From positions 11,737,501 through 11,801,500 of the forward strand of contig NGZR01000001.1 of NCBI GenBank assembly GCA_002197995.1: a DNA stretch of 64,000 nucleotides. Direction: 5' to 3'. The position numbers were made by a program, and so were the translations under genes. This document shows, in pieces, positions 37,701 through 48,402 of the stretch. Within the stretch, counting starts at the first letter, position 1. The number at the start of each line of letters is the position of its first letter. The DNA comes from Gaeumannomyces sp. JS-464. Taxonomy: Eukaryota; Ascomycota; Sordariomycetes; Magnaporthales; Magnaporthaceae. The notes under the pieces are model-generated. The model ran no database searches. It saw nothing but the letters and a program-made list of their open reading frames with translations, and was not told the origin of the DNA.

Positions 37701-38585
37701 CGAGCCCAAGGGCAACCGGAGATATCCCCCCGTCAGCATGATGTCCAATACTGTGCCCTCGACACCCGGCCTCGAGTACGAGAGCCGCCAGTCTATCGAC
37801 TCGAGGCGATCGCGCCGCTCGTTCTCGTTTGGATTGGGCAAGAAACGGTCCGGCAGCGTCGCTGGCTCGCAGACCTCACTGGATAAGCAGTCAAAGCGCT
37901 TCTCGTTTATTCCGAACTCCATCTCACTCAAGGCTATCGGCATCGGCAAAGACGCCACCCCGCCTGCGGACGAGTCACAGAACGACCTCCGATCCAGGAG
38001 CCTCCGATGGTGGATCAGCATGGCCGATATGTTGACCAGCGTCTGGATTCGTCGCACAATGTCAGCGCCAGCGCCGTCGATGGCATGTACGCCCAGCTGT
38101 CAGATCCTCAGCACGCCGCGGTCGCCATGGGCTCGGCTCCATCGCTCTCGGGCCCGACCTCGGCGCACCACCAGCGGTACCCCTCAGGACAGTACGACGG
38201 GAGGCAACAAAAGCCATCGGCTGTTCCCGGCTACCTCCAACACCAAGGCGCGGCCCTCAATTCGGGTTCGGAGTCGTCGGTGAACGACCCGCGCGGCGGC
38301 GGACGCATGCCACCCGGCTCCTCGTCGTCTTTCCAGCAGCACCAAAGGCTGCAGGACCAATACAGCCTCAACTCGGAACCTCGGGGCCAGGGATTTTCAC
38401 AGAGCGCATCCAACGTACGTGGGAGCCGCGGCGTGCTCCAAAAGCCAAAGAGATTTGTGGACGCGTACGACACGGACGAGAACTCGAACCGGACGCACGA
38501 CCACGGCGGAAGCAGTGGAGCTGCGCGACGGGTCATGGACTTTTTCAGGAGGCGGGGCAAGGCCCGGGGCGGAGACGAGAGGTAA
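34758..38585 (+). CDS. kin4: Kin4/KfsA-type serine/threonine protein kinase (one apparent frame break)
   Basis: Exons 34758-35762, 35835-36428 and 36499-38585 give about 1228 aa after one base is added near 37,989. Residues 1-308 are Ser/Pro/Ala-rich and disordered. The kinase domain spans about 309-602: GEGEFG at 317-322, VAIK lysine 339 directly after intron 1, HRDLKLEN at 432-439, DFG at 452-454, APE at 509-511. Between DFG and APE sits a roughly 50-residue acidic and basic insert (EELTEEEEAGLSDKEF), typical of Kin4/KfsA rather than Snf1. A long Ser/Arg-rich tail ends in RRVMDFFRRRGKAR, like the C-terminal motif of the family. Kin4 in yeast guards spindle position and KfsA in Aspergillus affects septation; a similar role is inferred. 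The frame break near CTCCGATCC (37,985-37,995) switches the reading from DESQNDL to PPMVDQHGRY. Confidence 0.92.
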
Positions 38586-40174
38586 TCCACCTCGTGTGCT
38601 CCATCGTCTTTTTTTCCAAGCTTTAATACTATTCTCTTTTCATCCCTTCCTCTCCATCTATCTCTCCCCGTGTCTCCTGTCCTCCTCATGTGTCATCTCC
38701 GATATCTAGCTTGTTTTGGCCGGTTTGTACTGCCATATCCCATCTTCCCTTTTCGCATTTGGCAGCCTGATACACAAAATCTTGTATGGGCCTAGACATT
38801 CTGAGCTGCATAGGTAGCTATTGAACCAAATGGCCGGATGCTTTGGGTAACTCGAGGCTTTTCTTGATGCCACTCTCTCCCAGACCTTCCTATATCGTCC
38901 TCATAATCCCCTACACTTTTCCTCCCTGGGGGTTTTGCCAGTTGAAAGAATCTCCCCAAAAATGCCTTGACAATTTCCCCCCCTCCCTTGCTCTTGTAAT
39001 AGATACATTCGGTGATTTTGAGGTGCGGTTTTCTGATTTCTTTTTTTTTTTGATTTTTTTTTTCCCCCAACAATTTTTTTTTTTTTTTAACCGCATTGAG
39101 TTTGAGGGGTGGCGAATATGCTTTCTTCTCTCCAACAAATAATAAAGACCACAGAATCAATGCGGGCATAGCTATTCCGGGACAGGGTTGCTCGGGCCAT
39201 TGAGTCCCTTTGTACAATCTGAACACCGGATCCATGGCACAACAAAGATTCGATGGACGGAGCGTGACGATCTTGCAACTGGCAACCTTACTTGCCTAGG
39301 TAGGTACCTACCCCCATGGAGCCTACTTGATATCAGAGGTGGCCAAGTATCTGCCTCGGTGGGTATCAGAAAGCGACGCGCCTAAACGCCGGTCCTTCGG
39401 CCGAGGCGGTGCGGGTAATATTCGTATGTCATTTTTTTTTTTCTTCCTTTTCTTTCCGACTTGTTGCTCATCAAAGCAGATGTGCGATATCGAAACTCCA
39501 TTACGCGAACAGGCACGGTGGTAGAAGCTACTGTCCGAGACCTGGCAGCAGCGCTGGCGGCATGTCAGTCCCCCTCCCGAGCGTGCTCGAGGCCGTCAGG
39601 GGGGGTGTTTGGCGGGTGCATTCCCGAAGCGCTCGATTTTCAGCCCTACTCCTCGGTGTCACATGCATGCAAGCACGGTTTGGGCGGAGGTTTGTCTGTG
39701 TCGCCCCCAGCCGGTTGGATATTGATGGCCAAGATGCCTGCTACTAGCTAGAAGGATTCTCCTTGGTGGTGAGGGACGAGGATAGGGGATTGAGTTGATG
39801 TGCAGTGCTGCTGTTTGACATGGATTGGATCAGAACGAACTGCTCAATAGGTAGGCACACGATCAACGCATTCGAAGTCCATAATAGTAAGCGTGCTGTC
39901 TCTGTCGCGGGGACCCCTGAAACAGCAGCATGCGTAGAACATGGAACACCCAAGCAAACACGCTACCCAAGCTCCCATGGGTGGAGACGCCGAGCCCATC
40001 AATTAACCGCAGCTGTTCGCCTGCGCGCTGGAGCTGGAGCCGTGTTGGTTACTCTGTCGCTCTCACAGCTGGTCTGCCATTTTTGCGCTCACATATGTAA
40101 GCGGAAGCCCTGACAGACAGACATCACATTGATTGCCGCCACCGCTGCCACCCAGCTGCATATCCGCCCCCAAG
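38586..40174. other. Intergenic between kinase and amidase
   Basis: About 1.6 kb with no supportable gene. The first part is T-rich, as expected for a 3' UTR. A CCTAGGTAGGTACCTACC element lies at about 39,295-39,313. Confidence 0.6.
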
Positions 40175-42473
40175 ATGGCGCCCTTTCGCAATTACCCCGT
40201 GGCAGAGGAGTGCCCACATACCGAGTTCAAGCACGAGCCGGACAACAACCCCGTTCTGAGGGGGCTGCCTCTAGCTGTCGCATCAAACATGTGTGCATTT
40301 ACCTCGTCTTCTCGGGCCGTGAATTGGCATACTGCCCCTCTGGTATTTTGCTAATGCTGTCTTGCAGCATCAACTACTCGCCCTTCCTGCAGCGCTTCTT
40401 TTGGGCCAACGCCAAGTTTGGGACCATCAGAGACATCCCCACCCTGAACGATGTCGACTATAGATTCCAGGTGAATCGGGCTGCCCCAACATCCCAGCGT
40501 TATGACTTTCCTAGATTAACAACAGACTAACAAAACAAAAGCCCACTGTCGTCCCGCTCCCGGACGCCGGCGTCACGCCGGCGACGGCCGCGGAGCTGAC
40601 GGCCGAGGAGGACCCGGCGTACCCGCGGCAGCCGGCCGACCTGGGCGGCCGCTTCTACTCGGCGGCCGACTACTACGCCGCCTACAAGGCCGGCGAGGCG
40701 ACGCCGCTGCAGGTGGTGCAGGCGTTGCTGCCGCTCATCCGCGGCGGCGGCGGGCATGCGGTCGCCTGGACGGCCTGCAACGAGGACGAGGTGCTCGCCG
40801 ACGCGCGTGTGTCGACGGAGCGGTGGGCGGCGGGCGCGCCGCTCGGCCTGCTGGACGGCGTGCCGTTCGGGGTCAAGTGCGACACCGACGTCGCCGGCTA
40901 CGTGTCGACCCACGGCATGAGGCCGGACCCGGCCTACGCCTTCTTCCGCAAGGTCGCCGACAAGACCCTGTGGCCGGTCCGGAAGCTCAAGGAGTCGGGC
41001 GCCGTCATGGTCGGGCACATGAACATGCACGAGGTCGGCATGGGTACGTATGCTGCCGGATGTTCGCTTTTGATTTTTGCCTTATGTCTGGTTAAGACCG
41101 TTCGCTCGTGTCTGGTGACACACGCTGACCGATAGAACTGACGCAGATACCACTGGATGTAATGTGAGACGCCCCTTGAGCAAATGCATCGCCCAAGACG
41201 AGATGTTGAGAATCGCGCATTTGCTGACCCTCAAAGCCTCACAGCCCGCAATAGGGACTCCGGTAAACTGGTACAACAAGTCATACTACCCCGGCGGTTC
41301 GTCGTCCGGCGCTGGCTCTTCGGTTGGTGCGGGCCTCGTCCCAATCGCTGTCGGTACCGACTCAGGTGAGGAAGTATTTGGCTTGTATTTTTATATTTCC
41401 CGCTTCAAGCTTTTATGACATTCTGGATCGAAACTGATAATGGTTTACCTGTCATTCGGGGCTGCTTCTTCCACCAGGAGGCAGTATTCGCATCCCCTCG
41501 TCTTACAACGGCGTCTATGGCTTAAAGGTCACGTACCACCGCACAACCGTCATGAACTCGAGCGTTTGTGTGACAGGGCCTCTGGCGGCCACCGTGGCCG
41601 ACCTGGCTCTCGCGTACCGCGTCATGGCCCAGCCGAACCCCGAGTGCCCCGTCCAGGGACAGTTCGCGCCGCCCTACCGCTCTTCAGGAGTAGCGGTCGC
41701 CGCTGCCGGAGAGGGATCGAACAAGAAGGTCCTGGGAATCTGCCGTGAATGGATCGCCGTCTCAGACCCCGTGGTCCGTGAGCACTTCGACGCGGCGGTC
41801 GAGCATCTGCGGACCAAGGCAGGGTACGAGGTCGTGGACATCAAGCTGCCGTACCTGCGCGAGGGCCAGCTCGCGCACGCGGCGACGTGCCTGTCCGAGG
41901 CGGCCGACTCGGCCCGCGCGGGTGCAGGCGGGCGAGGGCCACTGGACCGACCTCATCAACCACGCGAACCGGGTGCTCCTGACGGCGGGCCAGCACGCGG
42001 GAGCGCTCGACTACCTCAAGTACGCGCAGATGCGCGAGGTCATCATGCGCCACCTCGCCTTCCTCTTCGCCAAGCACCCGGGCCTGCTCGTGGCGACGCC
42101 GACGACGCCCAAGGCCGGGTGGAAGGCCGTGCCCGGGGACGAGGTACGCGGCTTCAACGACGGGAACCGGAGCATCCTCAACATGACGTACATCTGGCTC
42201 GCCAACACGTCCGGCTGCCCGTCCCTCTCGGCGCCCATGGGCTACGCCGACCCGGAGCAGGGCGAGGGGAGGGTCCCAATGGGCATCATGGCCATGGGCC
42301 AGTGGGGCGCCGAGGAGCAGGTGCTCGACTGGGCGGGCGATGTCGAGGCGTACATCAATGGTGGAGGGTACGAGGGTGGGAGGCTCAGGCCGGCCGGCTG
42401 GGTTGATGTGCTCAAGGCGGCCAAGGGGGACCTGGATAAAGGGAAAGATGGTGCTGACGAGACTGAGGCCTGA
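40175..42473 (+). CDS. Amidase signature-family enzyme (one apparent frame break)
   Basis: Six exons: 40175-40290, 40368-40470, 40542-41043, 41147-41163 (only 17 nt), 41245-41365 and 41478-42473. Total length becomes a multiple of three (617 aa) when one G of the GGG run at 41,920-41,922 is removed. The family hydrolyses amide bonds with a Ser-cisSer-Lys triad. Here the lysine is K185 in GVPFGVKCD, the cis-serine lies in PGGSSSGAG (about 265-267) and the nucleophile is S289 in GTDSGGSIRIPSSYNG, split by the last intron. The N-terminal hydrophobic-aromatic segment (SPFLQRFFWANAKFG) and C-terminal TYIWLANTSGCPSLSAPMG match fungal members related to glutamyl-tRNA amidotransferase A-like and fatty-acid-amide-type amidases. 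The substrate cannot be predicted. It lies 469 bp upstream of NOP7 on the same strand. Confidence 0.9.
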
Positions 42474-42942
42474 TACGGGTGGGCGCGGAAATATCCTAGC
42501 AACGTGGTGAAAGGCAGGAAGCTATGCATGCTCTTGGTAACGTTCGTTCTAAATCAGAAAAGGGGCCGCCGAATATGATCCAAGGGTTAGGGTAGCTGCG
42601 AGGCTGGAAAGAATCCCAATCCCTGTCAGGCCCATACAAATTATTTATCGATAGCGGCGCTGGAGGCGGTGAGGCGCGACATTGGCAGTAAAATGCCCAA
42701 AAAAAAAAAAAAAAGTCCTAGCCCCACCACTTTTTTTTTCCAAGCCCGTCGCCGCTCCAATGAGCTGCTGCTGTAGTCGACGTCGACAGTTTTTTCTCTG
42801 CGACAGAGCAAGCACGCAGCTTTGAAGTGCTGCCGCCCCTGAGACTCTCTCCCTCCTTTAGCAGCGCTGCCCAGAGAAGGGCCAAAACGGGCACACCATA
42901 TACACATAAGCCCATATAGCACACAGCACATACACATCCACA
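42474..42942. other. Amidase-NOP7 intergenic region
   Basis: 469 bp that must hold the 3' UTR of the amidase and the promoter of NOP7. It contains an A-tract (about 42,699-42,714) and a T9 run. No open frame of interest. Confidence 0.6.
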
Positions 42943-45024
42943 ATGGGCAGGCTAAAGAAAAAGGGCGAGGCGGGCGCGGCCAAAAACTACATCACGCGCA
43001 CGCAGGCGGTGCGCAAGCTGCAGATCAGCCTCCCCGACTTCCGCAAGCTCTGCATCTGGAAGGGCATCTACCCGCGCGAACCCCGCAACCGCAAGAAGGC
43101 CAACAAGTCGGCCACCGCCTCCACTACCTTCTATTATGCCAAGGACATCCAGTACCTGCTGCACGAGCCGCTGCTGGCCCGCTTCCGCGACCAGAAGGCG
43201 CTCGAGAAGAAGATCTCGCGCGCCCTCGGTCGCGGCGACGTCTCGGACGCCAAGCGCCTCGAGGGCAACGCCGTCCGCACCGAGAAGACGGGCCGCCCGG
43301 CCTACACCCTCGACCACGTCATCCGCGAGCGCTACCCGACCTTTGTCGACGCCCTCCGCGACCTGGACGACTGCCTGTCCATGCTCTTCCTCTTCGCCAA
43401 CCTGCCCTCCACCTCGTCCGTGCCCGCCAAGATGATCGCCCGCTGCGAGAGGCTGTGTCTCGAGTTCCAGCACTACCTCATCGTCTCCCACAGCCTGCAA
43501 AAGTCCTTCCTCTCCATCAAGGGCATCTACTACCAGGCCAGCATCCAGGGCGAGGACGTCCTGTGGCTGGTGCCCTACAAGTTCAACCAGCGCGTCGTCG
43601 GCGACATAGACTTTAGGATCATGGGCACCTTTGTCGAGTTCTACATGACCCTGCTCGGTTTCGTCAACTTTAGGCTATACACCTCCCTCGGCCTCAAGTA
43701 CCCGCCCAAGTTCGACTCGGCCAAGGACGACATGGCCGCCGACCTGGCCGCCTTCACCCTCGAGGGCGCCGGCCTGGCGTCCAAGCATGCGCAGCCCGCA
43801 GCCGCCATCACTAACGGCACCTCAGACGCCGCCCCAGACCCCAAGCTGCAGGCCAAGGTCAACAAGCTCGTCAAGGAGCTGAAGGACGGAGAGGCCAACG
43901 GTGATAGCGATAAGCCCAAGGCCATCACCGACGGCGAGGAGGGGACAGAGAACGAGCAGTCGACCGGAATCGACAAGTTTGAGCCGGCAGCCCCGGGCGG
44001 TGATGTCCTTCTCCAGCCATCCTACAGCACTTCGGACCCGTCGGCCCTGTTTGCCAACTGCACAATCTTCCTCTCCCGCGAGACGCCGCGGCAGGCGCTC
44101 GAGTTCATCCTGCGCGCGTTCGGCTGCAAGCGCATCGGCTGGGACGAAGTGCTCGGCGAGGGCGCCTTTACCACGAACGAGCTCGACCCGTCCATCACGC
44201 ACCAGATTGTCGACCGGCCAATCGTGGAGGCTCCCCAGAACGACGGTGATTCCGAAGACCAGGAAACGGGCGAGGACAACCAGACATCCCAGAAGGTTGG
44301 ACCGAACCGAAGGGTGCCGGGCAGGATATACATCCAGCCTCAGTGGGTTTGGGACAGCATCAACGACGAAGAGCTCAAGGAGCCAAATCAGTACGCCCCC
44401 GGCGCCCAGTTGCCGCCCCATCTGAGCCCCTTTGTCAAGACCCGTGCAGGACAGTACGACCCCACCGTTCCGCTCGAGGAGCAGCAGACCGAGGCGGAGG
44501 CGCTCCAGGACAGCGACGGCGAAGGCGGAGAAGAGGGCGAGGAAGCCGACGAGGCGTCCGAGCCCGAGGATGACCTCGCGGTCAAGGCCATCGAGGATGG
44601 CGAGATGGATGTCGCTGGCTCGTCGGACGATGATGACGAAGAGGAGGATGACGATGACTTTGGTGGCTTCTCAGACGCCGAAGGGGCCGAGGAGGACGAG
44701 GAAGACGAGGAAGAGACATCGGCGGCTCTTCAAAGACAGCTGGAGCTGGAGGCTGAGTTCTCTGGAAAGTCGATCAAGTCTAATGGCGCCAAGACGGCGG
44801 ACCCCAAGGCCAAGGCGAAGCAACAGGCGCGCAAGGCACTCAACCAGCGAGCCAAGGAGGAGGCCGAAGATCTGGAGCGGGCCAAGGGAATGATGAGCAA
44901 GAAGAAGCGGAAGCTCTACGAGCAGATGGTGTACAGCAACAACAAGAAGGATGCCGAGTCGGAGAAGCTCAGGCAGAAGAGGAGGCGGATAGAGAAGGAG
45001 AAGGCCAAAAAGGCCAGGTCATAG
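42943..45024 (+). CDS. NOP7: Pescadillo homologue, ribosome biogenesis factor
   Basis: A single exon of 693 aa, fully intact. Pescadillo/Nop7 acts in the nucleolus with Erb1 and Ytm1 (PeBoW complex) in processing of 27S pre-rRNA and maturation of the 60S subunit. The N-terminal pescadillo domain starts [20 protein letters not shown] and includes [32 protein letters not shown], and [25 protein letters not shown] domain follows at about 367-480 ([20 protein letters not shown], with [11 protein letters not shown] as the closing tryptophan motif). The C-terminus is an acidic stretch of Asp/Glu runs and then a lysine/arginine-rich helix ([24 protein letters not shown]), as in other fungal members. 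The start is set by the conserved N-terminus. Confidence 0.97.
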   Translation: MGRLKKKGEAGAAKNYITRTQAVRKLQISLPDFRKLCIWKGIYPREPRNRKKANKSATASTTFYYAKDIQYLLHEPLLARFRDQKALEKKISRALGRGDVSDAKRLEGNAVRTEKTGRPAYTLDHVIRERYPTFVDALRDLDDCLSMLFLFANLPSTSSVPAKMIARCERLCLEFQHYLIVSHSLQKSFLSIKGIYYQASIQGEDVLWLVPYKFNQRVVGDIDFRIMGTFVEFYMTLLGFVNFRLYTSLGLKYPPKFDSAKDDMAADLAAFTLEGAGLASKHAQPAAAITNGTSDAAPDPKLQAKVNKLVKELKDGEANGDSDKPKAITDGEEGTENEQSTGIDKFEPAAPGGDVLLQPSYSTSDPSALFANCTIFLSRETPRQALEFILRAFGCKRIGWDEVLGEGAFTTNELDPSITHQIVDRPIVEAPQNDGDSEDQETGEDNQTSQKVGPNRRVPGRIYIQPQWVWDSINDEELKEPNQYAPGAQLPPHLSPFVKTRAGQYDPTVPLEEQQTEAEALQDSDGEGGEEGEEADEASEPEDDLAVKAIEDGEMDVAGSSDDDDEEEDDDDFGGFSDAEGAEEDEEDEEETSAALQRQLELEAEFSGKSIKSNGAKTADPKAKAKQQARKALNQRAKEEAEDLERAKGMMSKKKRKLYEQMVYSNNKKDAESEKLRQKRRRIEKEKAKKARS

Positions 45025-45646
45025 ACAGCCAGACACGTGGGGTATGCGGTGTTCTGTGCTTTCTTTTTGCATTAGAACGGGAATCAAAAACATCTTGGGA
45101 GCAACGCCGTGGAATCCAGTCTGAGGTGGTTCTGAACCCCGATTGGGTTGGATGGGGCGGATGATGTCTCTCGGCGTTACTCAAGTCGGGTTCAGGGGCT
45201 TGCTTTGTTTGCACCCATGCAATGTTTGCCGGTGAAGGCGCAAGTCGTCGACGGCGTAACCTGGCATCCGGTCCAGCGTGTTCGTGGCTCTTCGGGTTGA
45301 ACAAGGCTACAGACGGTTAGTCACCCTATTCAGCCGGGACTCAATAGCACAGGCCGGGCTCGCTGCTATTGTGACTCTGATCCAATGACACCAAATCACA
45401 GCACATCAATAGCACAATAAGAACACACAATACGACGATGCAGCGACACTCCTGCCTGGTGGTCACGTCAGAGGCCAGGTTAAATGCCCGATCTCTAGTT
45501 TCCCTCCGTCTTCTCTCACCTTTTCTCTCCCTCGTCTTATCGGCTTACCTACCTACCTACCTGATGTATCCTCAAAGCTAATTGCTGCTCCGCGAGCAAA
45601 CCACGCTTGTCTCCAAGCCTCGACGACATCCGCACATCCTGCTGCC
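45025..45646. other. Intergenic after NOP7
   Basis: 622 bp holding a 3' UTR and the next promoter. A run of TACC units lies at 45,546-45,562 close to the next start. No gene seen. Confidence 0.55.
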
Positions 45647-47479
45647 ATGCCAAGGGTAAAAACGCTTGGTTCCTGGCAGTTGCCTCTTCTACAACGCGTT
45701 CTGCCGCCTCTGTTCCTCCTACTGGCCGGGTGGAGCGTTCCCGGCGCAGACGCAGCCCCTAGGCCGACGATGACGGTCTCCAGCTCCTCTTCAATACCCG
45801 TCATAGGCGTCCTCGGCAATGACACCACCAAGCCGTGCAGGCAACGGCTGCGCGTAGAACCCCCGAGGGGAAGGATGGCCGTGGGAGGGGTGAACGCGTC
45901 GTGCGGCTTCTACGACGGCGACCCGGCCCGGCCGCTCATCCCTGCACCGGGGATGAGCTGCACCACCAACGAAGCTACCCGTGTCTGGGGCTTCTGCCCG
46001 GCGCGCGTGGGCTCGATGATGGACCCTAGGCCTCATCGGAGCGATGCAGGCTCCTCCTCATCCTCGTCCTGCAAGCTCACCGCTACCTGTTACGATGCCT
46101 TTGCCTGCAAGGCCGGCTGCGGCGTGTCCGTCGGCGGTGGTGCCGTGGGAGACGAGGCTGCAGGCGCCGTCGATGAGACTGCCCATGCGGTCGACGATGA
46201 GACTGTGAATGAGGATAGGGACGAGGATGAAGATAAAGATGAAAATGACGCGTCACGCCACTTCGCCGATATTTCCGGCCGTGGGCTCGCAAGGCTGGTG
46301 TGGTGAGTGTTGGGTTTCCGTCTTGTTTTTGTTGGGGTGACGGGAGGATGGCCTGTTCATGAAAGATAGACGCATTGAAGAAAGAGCTGACCAGAAGCCC
46401 TGGGCTCGTGCTGCGATCTGTAGCATGGAAAAGGAGGCGTCGCCATACTGCAACATGGCCCTGTGGATTCGGCACGATAACGTCCGCTTCACCAGCGTAA
46501 CTTGCGGGACTGCCGCCGGCTCCACGACGAGCATTTTTGAGAAACCCTGGACGGCAACCTCGACGCCTTCATCCAGCGGCGCCTCGACGACCGCTATCGG
46601 GAGTCCAGGAGGAGTGTCCAGCGGTACGTTGACAACAGGCCCCTTGTTCCCCTTGCCCTCCTCAAGTCCGGTCGGAGTCCCCCAGGTCGGCGGGAGTACG
46701 GGGTCGAGCGCGACGACGCGCGGGCGGGCCGTTGTTACCGGTGGTAGCCGGCTCAGCACCACTTCTGGGAGAATTCCGACTACAAGCCCTGTCGTCAGGG
46801 GCAGCTCTGGCAAAGGCTCCGGCACGGGCGCAGATGCGACGAGTTCCAGTGCCAGCAGAAGCAGCATTAGAAGCAGCAGCGGCAGCAGCACACGCAGAAG
46901 CAGCGGTAGAAGTAAGGCTGGCGATACGACTGGTGGAAACCTCCAAGCCCCTGCTCCGACCGACCTCGTCCTCAGCCTGATCACCGCCCCGACCATAAAA
47001 ATCCCCGCCCTTCCCATAGGCCCCATCACGGTCGAACCGGCTCGGTCCACTCACACTACTGAAGCAACAAACGTCTTCTTGTCCCCTGCTGACCCAACCC
47101 CCATCGAATCAGCAGCACCGACATCCACCTCGCCGCCACCACCACCGCCGCCGCCTCAGCCACAGCCAACGCGGACGTTGTCCACCGGGAACGGCGGCAT
47201 GACAGCAACAACATCACACCCAGACGGCAACCGCAATGCCCTGTCGAACCCCGAGACGACCGGGGCAAGATCGCCGGCATCATCGTCGGCACGCTCGCGG
47301 GCGTCGTGCTCATCGCGTCGGCGGTGCTCTTTGCAGCGTACCGCCGGACGCGGGACAGGTTCGGTACGGCGATGCAGTTCATCTACCATTCGTTCAAGTC
47401 GAGCACCAGCGGCGGGTTCGGGGGCGGGGAGGACGAGAAACTTCACCGGGAGCAGAAGCCGAGGGGGCATATGAGTTGA
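45647..47479 (+). CDS. Secreted-route, Cys-rich, Ser/Thr-rich single-pass membrane protein (gene model incomplete)
   Basis: An N-terminal signal peptide is evident: LPPLFLLLAGWSVPGADA after a short basic start. A Cys-rich ectodomain follows with CGFYDGDPARP, CTTNEATRVWGFCPA, SCKLTATCYDAFACKAGCG, and after a break CSMEKEASPYCNMALW and FTSVTCG. This resembles a fungal extracellular family I know only as uncharacterised. Next come about 250 residues rich in Ser/Thr/Gly/Pro (probably O-glycosylated), including a proline run. A single membrane segment (IAGIIVGTLAGVVLIASAVLFAAY) precedes a short basic cytoplasmic tail ending at TGA 47,477-47,479. The three parts lie in different frames. An intron probably lies near 46,303-46,395 (GTGAGT donor at 46,303), but no acceptor I tested gives an open join, and the last switch near 47,240-47,265 shows no intron. 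One or more sequence indels are likely. It could be a wall sensor or adhesin-like protein; that is inference. Confidence 0.65.
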
Positions 47480-48402
47480 AGGCACGAAGCTGTGCATGTC
47501 TGCTCTCCTCCCCCCCCCCCCCCCCCCCCCCCCCCCTTTTTTTCCCCCCCCCCCTACCCGTCGTTTCCAGGCCGTCCGAGCTCCATCCACAGCCATATCG
47601 TCCATTCCGTCCACGTACAGCTGGTTTGTTTCTTTCTGTTCGTGCTTTTGTCTTTGGGGGAAAAAAAGGCACCCACTCTCTCCTTTCTCTACTTTTTGGT
47701 ATACACATTCCGCGCATATAGACACTCTCTAACTGGGACATACTCGCACCATCCATCTCGACAGCTGAACGACTCTGTGCCATGGGTTTCGATCCAGTAA
47801 GCCCACCGACGACGACCTCGCCGACTATTCAACGACGGACAGCAAAAGAGGTTCCACTCAGCGACAGTTCCAGCGTTTCGACAGCAGAAGGTTAGGTCAT
47901 GAAGTGAGTTGGGGGCGGGTTTGTCTGCACCTTGTGTGGGAACAGGTGTTGTTGGCTGAGGACTCTTGCCGGGGCCCAAATCTCCTTGCACCTTTTGCTT
48001 GCGTCAACGGCAGTCATTGTCATGCCAGCGATTAGTAACAGCATATATAATGAAATTGTAAAAGGACACGTCTGCGTGTATCTATTAGAAAAATCCTAGC
48101 AAAAAGCCCGCTCGGTCTATCCCTCACCATAGACGAGTCTATCTCCGTCTCCATCTCGAAATGCTTATGTAAAAGACAAACCAGACACAAAGGCCAAGGC
48201 GAGCGGAGAATGACGGCAAAACAAAAGAAACAAGGTGAAAGACAAATATAAAAGTACAAGCTCGCTGCGCAGTGTATTCCTTCTTATTCTAGACCACATG
48301 CACCTGAATTCCATAACACTCTCCCACACAACGATTGATTTCTATTGCTAGGGGGGAAACAGGAGGCGAAACACGACCAAGACAAATACCTTGTGGTATG
48401 TG
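47480..48402. other. Convergent intergenic region between the membrane protein and SAC1
   Basis: This holds the 3' ends of two converging genes. It includes the poly-C/poly-T tract at 47,510-47,554. No further gene seen. Confidence 0.6.
47510..47554. repeat. C27-T7-C11 homopurine/homopyrimidine tract
   Basis: About 27 C, then 7 T, then 11 C, starting about 30 bp past the stop codon of the membrane-protein gene, so probably in its 3' UTR. Long C runs are rare in this window, whereas A/T runs are common. Confidence 0.9.
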
